64,000 nt of DNA from Heliocidaris erythrogramma (lineage: Eukaryota; Echinodermata; Echinoidea; Camarodonta; Echinometridae): assembly GCA_025617745.1 (NCBI GenBank), contig CM046871.1, forward strand, positions 34,962,294 through 35,026,293. The letters run 5' to 3'. The notes under the pieces were generated by a model. The model searched no databases and was not told where the DNA came from. It saw only the letters and a program-made list of their open reading frames with translations. How positions within the stretch are numbered: position 1 is the stretch's first letter; the number at the start of each line of letters is the position of its first letter. Positions 33,401 through 44,492 of the stretch are shown in pieces. The position numbers and the translations under genes are program-made.

Positions 33401-35530
33401 CAAATTTTTATTTTCATTTCATGATTTATAAAGTAGGCTTAATGTATCTTTCGGAAGCTTTTTATGTTGGTCTTACCGTGCTGCTCTCTAATGAAGCCTA
33501 ACTAATTTAATCATGTTAATGGAATGTTGACAATAATGCAATATATTTTGATAATGCTGAAACATTATGCAATATTTTATTTTATTTACCAATCATCCCA
33601 GAGGCCACGTGAAAAATCAATCTTTTGTCTTTACTTCCCTGTTGACATGGCAGTGATTTATTAAGTAGGCTTAATGCATCTTTCGGAACCTTTCAATCAA
33701 GTTAATGGCATATCCTTAAAAGTGCACTATATTTTGACAATGCCGCAACATCATGCGACCTGTTAGTTATTTACTAATTACCCCAGTGGCCATGTGAAAT
33801 ATCAAAATAATCTTTGCCTATAAGTCTAGTATACGTGTGGATGAAATGCTATGAGCTTCAGGGCGGATCCAGGATTGTCTGAAAGGGGGAGGGGCCTAAA
33901 TTTCCCCACATTTGTCTTCTTAGGAACACGATTTCAAGATTTAAGGAATCATGTCTGCGATCACCAAGTTCTCAGTAGAGGTGAAGTATAGTGATCCAAA
34001 AAAAAATTACAATAATTTTCCCGGAAATTATCACATTCCCGCCCGAATCCCGTCCGCCCACCAGATGCTCCGATCAAAAAGGGAGGCCGACGACCTTTAT
34101 TACCCCTGAAAAGTTTGTTTCCCATATTTCGTTTCGTTTCTTCTCTCAATGAGTGTTTTGCACCCCCCCCCCCCCTTCCCTAAACACACACAAACACATC
34201 CGCCTGATAAGCTTAAAGCAAAATGTCGCTTTCTTAATATTTGTGTTTGCCTATTATCAGATTATTGCATGGTATTGAAAGTGTACCGTAAATATATAAA
34301 AGCTTCGTAACACTTTTAATTTTTATTAAGGGTAGGCTTAGCAGTTTAATTAATGAGCGAATTTCCATTATCTAGAGCCCGTTTGACTACAGATAACTTT
34401 TATTATTCACGAGGGGGAAAATGCTCCATGGGTATACGTAAAAGCAATAATCTTCGTAGAGGTCAATTTAACACAACAATAGCTGTACAAACGTGCAACA
34501 TGACGGATCTAGATATTTACCGATTCGAATTAAATCAGGCAATTCATGCATGATCCATCAGTAACTCACCCCCATCTCATCGCTTGCTTGTATATACCGT
34601 AATTAAAATTCATTTATTTTGGTATGCGCACTTCCCCTGATATAAAATGTCAAGGCGATATTCGTAAAATATTTTTTTAATGACTGATATAATTCTTAAA
34701 CTTTCGATGTTGTTTTTTCTTCAGTCGCAGGTCTGTTAATGATTCCAGTGTTCCTCGGTGGTGGAAGTCGGGATATCTTCGAAGATTACAGGATTCCAGC
34801 TCACCGAAACTCGATGATCATCTTTGTCGTAATATCATTCATCATTCCTGTAATCGCTCTCTTAATTATGTACGTCGCCATTTTAAAAGTGATATGGTTT
34901 AACCCCACAACGAAGCAACTAAACGGAGAGGAACAAGAGCGAAGGTGGAAGCAGCGAATTCAAGTATTCAGATCAATATTCAGAGTGATTTTCACCTTCA
35001 TATTGCATTATGGGTACTTCTTTGCATTTTTTATGTGGACTCTATTTGGCGGGCACACGCAAGTGAGCCCGCGTGTAAGCAATGTCTTGTTATACTCTTC
35101 AATGTTAGTGGTTTATCTAAACACGGGTATAAATCCTGTGATTTATGCGCTTAATCAGCAAGCTTTCAGACCGTTTGTCTACAAGCTCCTCTGCCCGAAG
35201 AGATTTAATCTGCGGAAACCAAAGCAGGACGCCCTCTGCACGACCCAACAAAACAAGGAGTTTAAGCCAAATGCCACTCCGATAACATCCCGAACACCCC
35301 AGAACGGACAAGACCATGTCCTTCGATCTAGTAAAGAGAATGTTTCTACTGAAGCGAGTAGAGATGAGAACATCGTGGTGGATGATGGCTTGCATCATGA
35401 ATATTTGAATGAAGGTTACCATGACAACGGGAACACGAAGAATGGTGTATCGTCTTGGGATAGAACTGGCACTTCAGAACCCGAACACCAGGTCTGCGTC
35501 CAACTGGACGCAGTTGAACCAAACGTATAA
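29737..35530 (+). CDS. Rhodopsin-like (class A) GPCR, paralogue 2 (three exons)
   Basis: I join exons 29,737-30,111, 32,640-32,775 and 34,725-35,530, giving 438 residues with intron phases 0 and 1 as in paralogue 1. Features: N-terminal TNITC glycosylation site, TM1 GLFTNIILLVIIFTNGRQM, TM2 NIFIANMAILG, TM3 end GFDRYLSIVHP, TM4 LVWL, TM5 FIIPVIALLIMYVAILKVIW, third loop KQLNGEEQERRWKQRIQVFR, TM6 VIFTFILHYGYFF, TM7 NTGINPVIYAL, and a long acidic tail. D2.50 is Gly, C3.25 is Ala and there is no TM6 Pro, the same departures as in paralogue 1. The frame extends 12 nt 5' of the ATG only through a TTG. The ligand is unknown. Confidence 0.87.
30283..30497 (+). mobile_element. SINE with 7SL/Alu-like head (copy 1) and (CA)n tail
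   Basis: The first 35 nt, CTGGGCGTTGTGGCG then TGCGCCTGTAATCCAGCTAC, resemble the 5' (Alu) domain of 7SL RNA. A B-box-like GGTTCGAGA follows at 30,352, 69 nt from the start, near the Alu spacing. The body has CGTCTTTCGGATGGTGACG and TCGGTCCCAGACG, and the tail is (CA)23. Copy 2 at 38,836-39,046 differs at only about four positions outside the tail. Confidence 0.75.
30451..30497. repeat. (CA)n microsatellite, SINE tail
   Basis: 23 CA units directly after AAAACCCAATTA, at the same boundary as in the second SINE copy. Confidence 0.95.
30661..30762. mobile_element. Truncated MITE of family B
   Basis: TTATAAGCTAATGAAATC, CTGATTGGCTGAGAGCAAAT and a right terminus GCTTGATGAAACGCTCCCC match the longer element at 31,318-31,456; the left terminus is missing. 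Confidence 0.6.
31318..31456. mobile_element. MITE of family B, complete
   Basis: Inverted termini TGGGATGCGTTTCATCAAGT and GCTTGATGAAACTCTCCCC enclose GCTCTCAGCCAATCAG. It lies in GPCR 2 intron 1. Confidence 0.72.
31633..31692. repeat. Perfect-type hairpin, about 29-bp arms
   Basis: TTTCACAAGAAACTGCGGCC..GTGTCATTT is followed at once by its near-exact reverse complement (one mismatch region at GTGTC/GACGC). It is probably a miniature hairpin element in GPCR 2 intron 1. Confidence 0.8.
32174..32304. mobile_element. MITE with CAATAGACC termini (copy 2, internally shorter)
   Basis: Same termini and core words as 9107-9358 but 131 bp rather than 252 bp, so one copy carries an internal deletion or the other an insertion. 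Confidence 0.68.
32640..32775 (+). CDS. GPCR 2 exon 2: TM3, DRY motif, TM4
   Basis: The acceptor is TTATTCTTACAG and the donor is CTGG|GTATGT. The 136 nt encode FVSVASFTILVFLGFDRYLS, IVHPFRSRAYRTKKR and the start of TM4. It is the same length and phase as paralogue 1 exon 2. Confidence 0.87.
33225..33815. repeat. Three degenerate ~190-bp tandem units in GPCR 2 intron 2
   Basis: Each unit runs GATTTATNAANTAGGCTTAAT, TTAATCATGTTAATGGCATG (variants), TTTTGATAATGCTGAMAC, ATGCGACCT, then CCCAGNNGCCANGTGAAAAA. They start at about 33,235, 33,420 and 33,650. Confidence 0.75.
34725..35530 (+). CDS. GPCR 2 exon 3: end of TM4 to C-terminus
   Basis: The acceptor is TTTTTTCTTCAG, entered in phase 1. It holds TM5-TM7 with NPVIY and a tail ending EPEHQVCVQLDAVEPNV, parallel to paralogue 1. 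A candidate AATAAA is at 35,980. Confidence 0.88.
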
Positions 35531-37385
35531 AAAACTAAATACAAATTCAAATATCAATTTGTGGATGCATTTGACCCACTGGCACAAATAGGAACAGTAT
35601 TCGAATGCTGGTAATTTCTTGTCTTGAATATAGGCTTTTGTACATCATGGAGGATATACTCTACCCCAAGGACAGATCCAGGATGGTTAGAACTGAATTG
35701 TTGGATTCCCCATCCCATGAAAGTATTTCTTCCGGGAATACGAACTTCCGCCAGATCTCCTAATTAATCTGGACAAGTTTTTATAATTCCATTTTTTTTT
35801 TAGAGGCGATCTCATTAACCAACCCCTGAATAATGACAAGACATCCCTTTTACAGGTATCTAGCGACCTAACCCCTATTCCATTCAGAATATATGTTATA
35901 ACTAACAAACCGAGGCGACATCGGGCTCGGTTATTTTATATCGCCAAATAATAGCTACATGTATGACCAAAATTTATAGAATAAAAAAGAATCTTGTGGA
36001 CTCTTGTGGGCTCTTCATCAGGTCATTATTTCTGGTGATATAAAAATTAAACTAAATTTATATGGATAAGAGCCCTGATTGTCATTTGAATAGTACTACT
36101 GAAATGGCAAGTTACTCTGAGCCTTTCAGTTGGAGAAAAATCCCAATCAGTTGCGAATTGTTATTTTCATACTGGTCGCACGACTGACCACCGACTACTA
36201 GTTGTATTTTTTCCTCTAATATGCTTAATTATGTTGCGATATCGATATTGATGTTCAAGCCGGGGTAATATAGCAAGCCCAGCATGCTCAAGGAGAACAA
36301 TGCACTATTCATCATTATTAAATGACCATGCAAAATCTCGGTCAGCTATAAAATGTACATTTTTCTTTCTTTTATTCTATACCTAATTTTTTTATAGTCC
36401 GGTTGTAATAGAAAACTAAGAGCTGTTCGTAGATGTAAGTAACATTATTGCGAAGATTGTACATGTATTTTCCTTTTCATCACATTATTCTCCATTAAGA
36501 AGATTGGAATCTGAGCATAAATTGTGATACTGTTTCATTACGTAATCAGCTAATGAAAAACTTACATTTCTGTTGTGCTATTCGGAATGATAATGCCCCA
36601 TTTATGTTTGATGTGATTTGTTATGAAATCTCGTATTATTTTTATTTTTTAACTTAGAACACGATAAAGAGTTCATTACAAAAATCAACTTTTAAAGGGC
36701 ACTTTCAAAAGCCTATTGTACTGCCGATAGAAATCTTGTTCGGATTACGTAATACGCCATTGCAATGTTAGCACATTTTTAAAGGTGATAGACAGGGCTA
36801 CTGAAATTGCCTCAAGTTTTTTTTTGGAGGGAGTTTTTATCATGTTCTAATGCACTTATTCCATTATGTAATATATGCACTGAAAAAAAAACCCCAAAGA
36901 CAAGATCATAAGAAACGATTACTATCAGCACGAAAGATTGTAACCTTGTTAGTGAACATGCGTTTTTATGAATTGTGAAGGGAGTTGTGTGTCATCAAAC
37001 AGAGTAAAGAAGATATCTGTTGAGAGCCAGAAGGTCGTTAACTCGTTTAACACAGAGTTAATGCCCTTCTGGCTCCAAACATACGATATAGGGTAGAATG
37101 ATCATAATGCTACATGATGTGCAGTATTATGTTTTGGCTAAGAGATATCTGAATGAAAATAGTGTTTATTGGGAGAAATGGAATGGTAGGGAGCCAGTCA
37201 TCGAGGGTCTGCTATGAGCAAGGGGGTGATTTCCCATGCAGGGAAGTGAGGTTGTATCCGTCTTTCTTGTATTTTTTAAGTAGCTACACAACATGTTAGC
37301 GAAAAATTTTCTGTCTCTCATTTCCACCGAATAAACCCGGTGCCGCGCTTCATGACGTTAGTGTCTTCTTACCGGCAAGATACGG
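35531..37385. other. Intergenic sequence downstream of GPCR 2
   Basis: No gene is seen. Notable is an imperfect hairpin at 37,024-37,077 (GAGCCAGAAGG..CCTTCTGGCTC) with GTTAACTCG/AGAGTTAA in the stem. The start presumably contains the GPCR 2 3' UTR. Confidence 0.45.
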
Positions 37386-37429
37386 ATGTTTAATTCATCA
37401 TTGTTCATAGGCATCCATCTTTCACATCA

Positions 37430-37600
37430 CTCGTCTCTCATTCGTCCAATCTCTCCCTTTCTCTCTCGTTCTCTCTCTCTCTCCCCTCTCTTTCTATCTC
37501 TCTTTCCCCTCCTTTTCTCTCTCGTTCTCCCTGTCTCTCCCCTCTTTCTCTCTTTCTATTTATCTCTGTCTTTCTCTGTCCATCCTTCTTACCCTCTATT
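37430..37600. repeat. CT-rich low-complexity tract
   Basis: TCTCTCTC mixed with CCCTCTTT. The open frame through it is Ser/Leu-rich and not a gene. Confidence 0.75.
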
Positions 37601-38039
37601 CACCATTCGCTCAGTTTTCACATGCTTAACATCTTCAAGCACATGAAATTCTCCTTTTCTCCTGATCTTTATGAAGTCGTTCTTTAAAAGATAAATGGTA
37701 ATGACCTCCTAAAACAACCCTACTTTTTAAAGACACATATCTACAGGACTACGAATCCAACAACCCCATTGTTCTTTATATTGAAATTTCTTTATTTGAA
37801 TATCTATAATATTTTTCAATATAGATATAAAAGGAATAAACATACACAGCCACAACAAGCTATAAGAAGAAATGTTTATGTACATTGATTAAAAATCTCG
37901 TATCAGTGTCTCTGGCATGCGTCAATAAAACCATCTCACAAACTTGCTTGTTTTTTTGTTGTAATTCTCTGGAAGGAGAGACAGAGGAAGTGAGATCAGG
38001 ATGAACATAAAAAACGATTTTACGAATCATATATTTTCT

Positions 38040-38410
38040 GCAGTGGCGTATCTGGGGGGGGGGGGGGAGAGGTGCCCCGGGCGGCACTTGGAGGGGGCAC
38101 AAAAAATGCAAAAGAGAGAAAGAACAAAAAATAGGGAAAATAAAGAAAAACCACAATCCTTAACGATTATGCGCCCCCCCCCCCCCCCCATAATTATTGT
38201 CCGTCAGGATCTCGTAATTTCGCACCCCCAGTATATAGTTTTAAATAAGTTTTTGTTTAAGGGTTCAAAATTTCAAAGATAAAGATGTAATTGTCATTAC
38301 TTTGCTCGCTTTGCTCCCTCGCTTGTACAAGTAGGTTTGGGCACTGTGGGAGGGGGGGGGGGGGGCAAATTCTTTATTTGCCCCGGGCGCCATAATCCCT
38401 AGATACGTCA
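38040..38410. mobile_element. Pair of facing G/C-tract elements
   Basis: CAGTGGCGTATCTGGGG at the left and CCCTAGATACGTCACTG at the right are inverted. Between them are G runs at 38,052 and 38,350 and a C run at 38,173. The left end resembles 42,890-43,000 read on the other strand (GCCCCCTAGATACGCCACTG). Confidence 0.6.
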
Positions 38411-38835
38411 CTGTTTTCCGGTACAAATGAGATAGTATAATTTGGTGGTGGTGCACTGGTGATGGTGATGAAATGAAATAGAAATGAAATGTAACCTTCC
38501 AAAGCTCCGAAAATAGTAATATATTAAATGAACTGAGATGAAATACCCTGTTACCTAACGTTTATTTTGATATTCTCTTTTGTACCTGTATAGTCGTTTG
38601 ATTCTGTAAGTAATTCAATTATTCATAGCAACAGAAAGGTTGGATTTGATATCTTTGAACATATTATTCTGGTGACATTATTTTATTTTATTTCATGTCA
38701 TGTATTTTTTTGTACATCAGAGTCTGTGGGAATCTAAAAAGTATATAGCCTATTAGCCTATCTACATTTGGAGGGCTGGGTAGCCTAATTATTTTTTGGA
38801 TATTTTTGTAGGGGTTGAATAGGGGGCATGGCCCC

Positions 38836-38880
<45 letters not shown>

Positions 38881-39046
38881 TGGGTTTTTACAGACGTGTA
38901 TCAATCAGATATGATTATTTACGTCTGGGACCGACCTTTAACGTCACCATCCGAAAGACGTGACTCAGTCTCGAACCTGGGTCCGCTGAATCAGTTTATA
39001 ACTTCTACTGGTAGCTGGATTACAGGCGCACGCCACAACACCCAGT
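38836..39046 (-). mobile_element. SINE with 7SL/Alu-like head (copy 2) and (CA)n tail
   Basis: On the minus strand: CTGGGTGTTGTGGCGTGCGC, CTGTAATCCAGCTAC, then GGTTCGAGACT as B box, the same body as copy 1 and a (CA)n tail at 38,836-38,877. The 5' end abuts a C tract at 39,047-39,074. High identity to copy 1 implies recent activity. Confidence 0.75.
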
Positions 39047-39099
39047 GCCCCCCCCCCCCCCCCCCCCCCCCCCCGGCTACACCATGCTTGGCGATCATG

Positions 39100-40530
39100 A
39101 TATCGTTGGGGTTGATACAGCGAAACGATGCAAGCCAGAGAAGAGGAAAATATACCTTTGGAAAAAGGCCAATCTCTTAGAGATGAAACGGGACTGCCGT
39201 CAGTTTCAGCAACAGCATTCCTGAACAGGTACTGTGAACAGAGCTCAATGTACGAGAAAACAACATCTTCTCGCTTCAGTCAGCCATGGGTCACAATGAC
39301 AGTGAAACGTTTATCAAGAAGGAAACAGAGAGCCATCAATCGTACGTACCCGAGCAACTGGTAGACATCAGGACTTTGACAAATACCAAGAGATTAAGAA
39401 ATCCTCCCCAACAGCTTGCAGCGAATATATCAGCAACATTAGCCCTGACTCCTCCACAAACCCCAAATGATTCTGGAGCTTCATCAATGGTAAAAGGAAT
39501 GATAATATTACCCACAGCTGGATTAAGGAACTCATTGCCGGTCGCTCACAGAGGGTAGTACTTGACGGATGCAGTGATGCACTTCTCACACCTCCTCCGT
39601 CATGTCAGGTGTTCCGCAAGTGAGTGTCGTCGGACCTCTTATCTTCCTGTTTTTTATCATTGATCTTCCTAACTGTATATCAGCCCAGTCTACTGTGAGA
39701 TTGTTTGCAGATGACTGCATCTTGTACAGGAAGGTGGACGCTGCCGAATGCCTGCAAAAGGACCTAGATGCACTCCAAGAATGGGAAGCAGACTGGCTAA
39801 TGCAATTCCATTCGCAGAAATACCAGGTTATGCCCCATGTCTCCAATAAAAGGCAATCATCCAAAACCTCATTTCCATACTTCATTCATGAAGAGCGTCT
39901 ACAGGTCACGGAAACTGCAAAGTACTTGGGCATGTTGGGAGTGAACATACAGAACAACGTGAAATGGAATCACCATGTACATGTCACAACCAAGAAAGCC
40001 AACTCTGTACGGGGCTTTCTGCAGAGAAACGTAAGGGCCTGTCCACCAACAAAGGCATTATTGTACAAGACATTACTACGCCCTGTGCCGGAGTATGCTG
40101 CAGTCATCTGGGACCCATCCACACAAGAGAACATCAGAAAGGTGAAATTGGTGTAACGCCGTTGTGCACAGTTCGTCCTGGGTGACTACCAGCGCATGAA
40201 CAGCGTTACTTCCATGCTCAATAAATTTCAGTTGAGAAGTCTTCAGGAGAGGAGGGCACAACATAAAGTGTACATGGTCTACAGCATAATCCATGGCCTG
40301 GTTGATCTTCCAGTCACCAACTTCATACCAGTTGCTGGACCACTAACACGTAGAAATCCTGAAAATTTCCAGGTTCCATATGCTATATAGAACTCATTTG
40401 CTCCAAACCAAACCACGTTCTACCCAGATGCTATCCGGCTGTGGAACTCCTTACCACCGGCAGTCATCAGCTGCGCCTCCTTGGAGCTCTTCAAGCAGAA
40501 GGTGCAGCATGTTAAGCTCCGATGAGCTTC
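39100..40530 (+). pseudogene. CR1/L2-like LINE, internally deleted and broken
   Basis: Upstream pieces in shifting frames read FDKYQEIKKSSPT and FWSFINGKRND (linker before the RT), then WIKELIAGRSQRVVLDGCSD directly joins SGVPQVSVVGPLIFLFFIID and LFADDCILYRKV (catalytic FADD). The first RT blocks are missing between them. After a stop at 40,154 the C-terminus continues as RRCAQFVLGDY, LQERRAQHKVYMVY and RLWNSLPPAV. Gly is replaced by Val in the normally invariant SGVPQG. It is an inactive relic. Confidence 0.85.
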
Positions 40531-40869
40531 TGCCTGGTTTTTAGCTGCACATAGAAAATTGTAGAGGCTTTTTACCTTCACATTGTACGTACACTTAGCA
40601 CTTGACAACTGGCTAGTTGCATGTATGACACAAAAAGGCACTATGGGGCCAAGCAATCTCCTGACCAAGATCATCAAATGCCAAATCCAAAATACAAGGC
40701 ATTCAACAGTACAAGGCTCATAAAAGAGTTCAGACAAATGTGGGAAGTTTTAGTTGATATTTTCCTAACTTATATTACCCCCCCCAAAAAAAAAAAAATT
40801 AAAATAAAAATTAAAAAAATAAAAAATGTTCTTCCACACCACTGCACCACAAAGGTCTAGATGACAAAT

Positions 40870-42880
40870 AATTTCAACTTTACCACAATACACGTTGAAA
40901 AATATTCACTGTAGATCGCAGAAAATCTGTATGATGTATCCATATCTTGACATCATGGATATCGGCGTTCTTCTAGGTCGCCATTATGTTTTTATGGAAG
41001 TTTACAGACCCCGTATATAACACTTGCTCTGATTGGCCGACGGATTATTTCCGTCGATCGATCAATATGAATAAGCAAATATGAATCATCTATGACCGAA
41101 TCATTTCGCTCCGATTCGTGAATATGCATGAGCATTTAATCTATGAATATTAATGATTTGTGGAAATCATACTTACACCGAATGTGATTGGCTGGCGGAT
41201 TCTCTTAACGCGACGACGGGCAGCGAACAATCTGATATTTTGGAGAATATTTCACCCAAACAAACGATATTTCACAAAGTTGGTGAGCGCATTATATTTG
41301 ATATACTTTTTTTAACTATATAAGTTATTCATAGCTTAGATATAGGCCTATCTTGTAATCAGTGTTAATCGTAAGGGCACGAATCCGTGCCCCTTTTCCA
41401 TAGGGACTATGCCTAAGCACTCACCCTACTGTCTCGACTATGGGAGGCTTCCGTCTGTCTAGCTAGGTCCTAGCTAGACAGACGGAAGCCTCCCATACTG
41501 CTAGGAGGAGAGCCCAGCTCGAAGATCAGAAATTGTTATAAAACTCCTCCTACCGGACGGATTTTTCTGTCTACAAGATATCTAACCAATATTTTGTCAC
41601 CCTTTTTCGTCAAGGTTACGTCGTTCATTTTCACTCGTAAATGGTCTATTGATTTTGAAAATTCTTCTAAGTCAAACTGCTAAGTTTGAAGTTGAAATTG
41701 GTAGAATCATCATTCCTCTTTCATTGTGTGATAAATATCGTAAAAATCCATTCAAAACAGCGGTTTTCTACCATACACTGGCCTTCTGCTCATGAATAGT
41801 CATAATCCTCGCTCCGACGTGAATACGAGTTCCTACAAAAGACTGACTGGTCGTTCACGCATGCCAAAGCTTGGCATTGTGCGTTATGAATACTCATTTA
41901 AAAATATATCGATTTATAACAGCTGCATAGAAATCTATACGTTTTATATTCAGAAAGACTATATTAAATTGCTATTTTAGGGACAATCGAGAAACATCTT
42001 TGATAGATTATTTGTTTACATTTTACCTTTGTATTGCAGGCGCTCTCATGCGAATCCGTTTGTTTTAAATGAAAAAATGTCTGCATTATGATGCTGATAC
42101 TGGGATAAATAAATGTTGTAACCATGAATTTTGGTGATGTGTGTTTGATTTAGTATATATACCAATGTCAGAGAATAGCAGATGTTACGAAGAAACATGT
42201 GGATTCTCGGAAACATAAACTTTACAATGCATGGCTATGTGCGTACAAGAAATCGGGCATACTGTTGTTACATTAGGTGTGCACTGATATTCATAATACG
42301 CATAAGAGTTACACATTGGCGAGCACTGGGAAGGCGGTGACACCGGCAATGAACCGAACTCCTAACCTCCCGTGGTCGTTTGTTTTTAGTCTAAATAAGA
42401 ACACAATAATATATTCTGAATTCCATTCCAATAGTCGACATTGACATGAAATTACTCTTAATAATGATGATAATAATAAGTGTAATCATACTAAGTTATT
42501 AGACATTAGATACGGAATGTCTTTATGCGGTTTGCAATTGACCAAAGGAGATTACACACAGAAAATAATGATCTCCGCTGATTCTTGGGAGACCGTATGG
42601 TATCTCGCCAAGTATTTTAAACGTCATATCCGGTGTTATGTATACACTCTATCCTATTGGGGACGCAATATTTAGCAGGGGTCATATGAAACTTACATGA
42701 TATAGCAAGCAAAGTAATTAAGTAATCTTTATTTCTTTACTTTAAGCTATTTAAGCTATTTAAGAATTATATACGAGATCCTGAAAGAAAATAATTATGC
42801 AAGGGACCAAAGCGACATTTCAAACCTTCAGAACTAGATCTTTTAGTGCATTTACCCTGCGCATTCGGGGCGCATAATCC
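40870..42880. other. Intergenic sequence, mostly unrecognised
   Basis: No gene is seen. 41,020-41,180 has repeated GATTNGTGAATATGNATNA-like words. 41,439-41,497 is a perfect hairpin (listed separately). The rest is AT-rich without recognisable repeats. Confidence 0.4.
41439..41497. repeat. Perfect 29-bp-arm palindrome
   Basis: TATGGGAGGCTTCCGTCTGT..CTAGCTAGG, a single T, then the exact reverse complement. There is no mismatch in 29 bp and no loop beyond one base. Confidence 0.92.
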
Positions 42881-42889
42881 GTATAAGGA

Positions 42890-43000
42890 TTATGGTTTTT
42901 CTTCATTTCCCACTTTTTTTTCTTTCTCTCCTCGTTTTTGCGCCCCCTCCAAGTGCCGCCCGAGGCTAGTGCCCCCTGCCCCCTAGATACGCCACTGAGC
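42890..43000 (-). mobile_element. Short element ending AGTGGCGTATCTAGG
   Basis: On the minus strand it reads AGTGGCGTATCTAGGGGGC, CACTAGCCTCGGGCGGCACT, TGGAGGGGGCGCAAAAAC. It matches the left part of the 38,040 element (GGGCGGCACTTGGAGGGGGC), but without the long G run. Confidence 0.6.
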
Positions 43001-43239
43001 GAAGCGATTAAGCGGGGGAGGGTGTGGGAGGGGCGTACCCCCTCCCACACCAGGGACTTTTTCAAAAATCTGTCTATAAAACTTGCATTTTAGAGCATCC
43101 CAAAATGGTTTTTAATGAAAAGAAGGAATGCACGGATCTATGCCAATTGACGGAACCACTTAATTGAGAATAACAATGCGAGCGAACAAATTTTCTTCGA
43201 TATTTTTGCATTGAAATTATAGCATTTCTTATTTTGATA

Positions 43240-43460
43240 GAGGACAAGAGATGAGGGCGTAAGAGAGTAAAGAGAGAAAATGAGAGAAAATGAGAGAGAG
43301 AGATTCAAAGAGAGAAATGGAGAGGAAGAAAGCGGGAGGAAAATGAAGGGGGAGAAAGGGAGAGAGAGAGATAATAAGAAAATGACAAAGAGCAAGAGAG
43401 AGAGGGGGTAAAGAGGGAAAATGGAGAGAGAGAGAGACAGATAGAGAGAGAGAGGGATAG
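43240..43460. repeat. GA-rich tract at the inner end of arm 2
   Basis: Reverse complement of the CT-rich tract at 11,537-11,872 but shorter, with matching flank (TAGATTCTTAGATATATATT on the minus strand). Confidence 0.8.
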
Positions 43461-44295
43461 GGAGTAGTAAATAAATATATATCTAAGAATCTATAGAGGA
43501 ATATAAAGAGGAATACAAAGAAGTTCAGACAAGTTCTACAAAAAACAAAGTTATTCAATGATACTTACTTTTACCATTTTATTTCAAAAATTGTATTTTT
43601 TCTTCTTCTTTACATTATATGCTTTTAAAAGAAAATGTTAATTTAAATGATCAATATCATGGTGAAATATAATGATAGAACAAACATGTAAATGCTTTAT
43701 ATCACTTCAGTGTATTAAATTCTATTGGCATCCTCGTCAATGGTTTCATCCATTATTCAACATTTTTCAATGCGATGGTTGGGAAATTAAAATCAATATG
43801 ATGTTGAAATGTATTGATAGATCAAATACTAATACAGATAAAGTTGAGTTCATGCGATTACATTGTGAAAGAAACTGTCTGGAAACAAAATGGAAAGGTT
43901 GGACATTTTCTCTATGACATTCTTTCAAACTGACATAAGAATGAGAAAGCTCACTATTTATTTCACCTTTACAAAAACTCAATTCAATCTTTAAATGCTT
44001 TATATCGTCTCAGCTTCTTGGATTCTATATATCCTTGTCAATTGATTCATTGATTATTGATTATTTCTAATTAAAATGATTGATACTAGTAGCTCCTCTG
44101 GCAAGACTTACCAAAAAAATATCACAGCTTTGACAGGTATGTAAATGTAAAAACTAGGACATCATGAAAGAATGATATCGTTTATAAAACAGTGATGGCA
44201 AAATGAAGAGTGCAGGCAATACTTCTATTGACTGGCGTACGGTTTAATTGCCTTCGCAGGTTCGCTTAGTACAGGTGATGATGCAAACCAAGGCG

Positions 44296-44492
44296 GTTGT
44301 TTCACAAAGCGTTAAGTTTGACTTAAAGTCGCACTTAAATTCCTAGCTGCGTGCGGTATATGACACATCACCGCATTGGTCAGATCATGCTCGGGGGACG
44401 CGCGCTATTGGGTAACCTACCAATGAGATTACGCGTTTAATACCGTATGCGCATTGGCACTAAGTCAAACTTAACTCTTTGTGAAACACCCC
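44296..44492. mobile_element. MITE family A, intact copy
   Basis: The 197-bp element has termini GTTGTTTCACAAAGCGTTAAG and CTTAACTCTTTGTGAAACAC and inner inverted GTTTGACTTAAAGTC / AAGTCAAACTTAA. The core has GCGCTATTGGGTAACCTACC. It is the unbroken version of the nested copy at 15,534-17,367. Confidence 0.8.

Noticed and set aside
41439..41497. Perfect hairpin as a microRNA gene
   Set aside because: No terminal loop and perfect pairing are unlike animal miRNA precursors; more likely a fold-back remnant.
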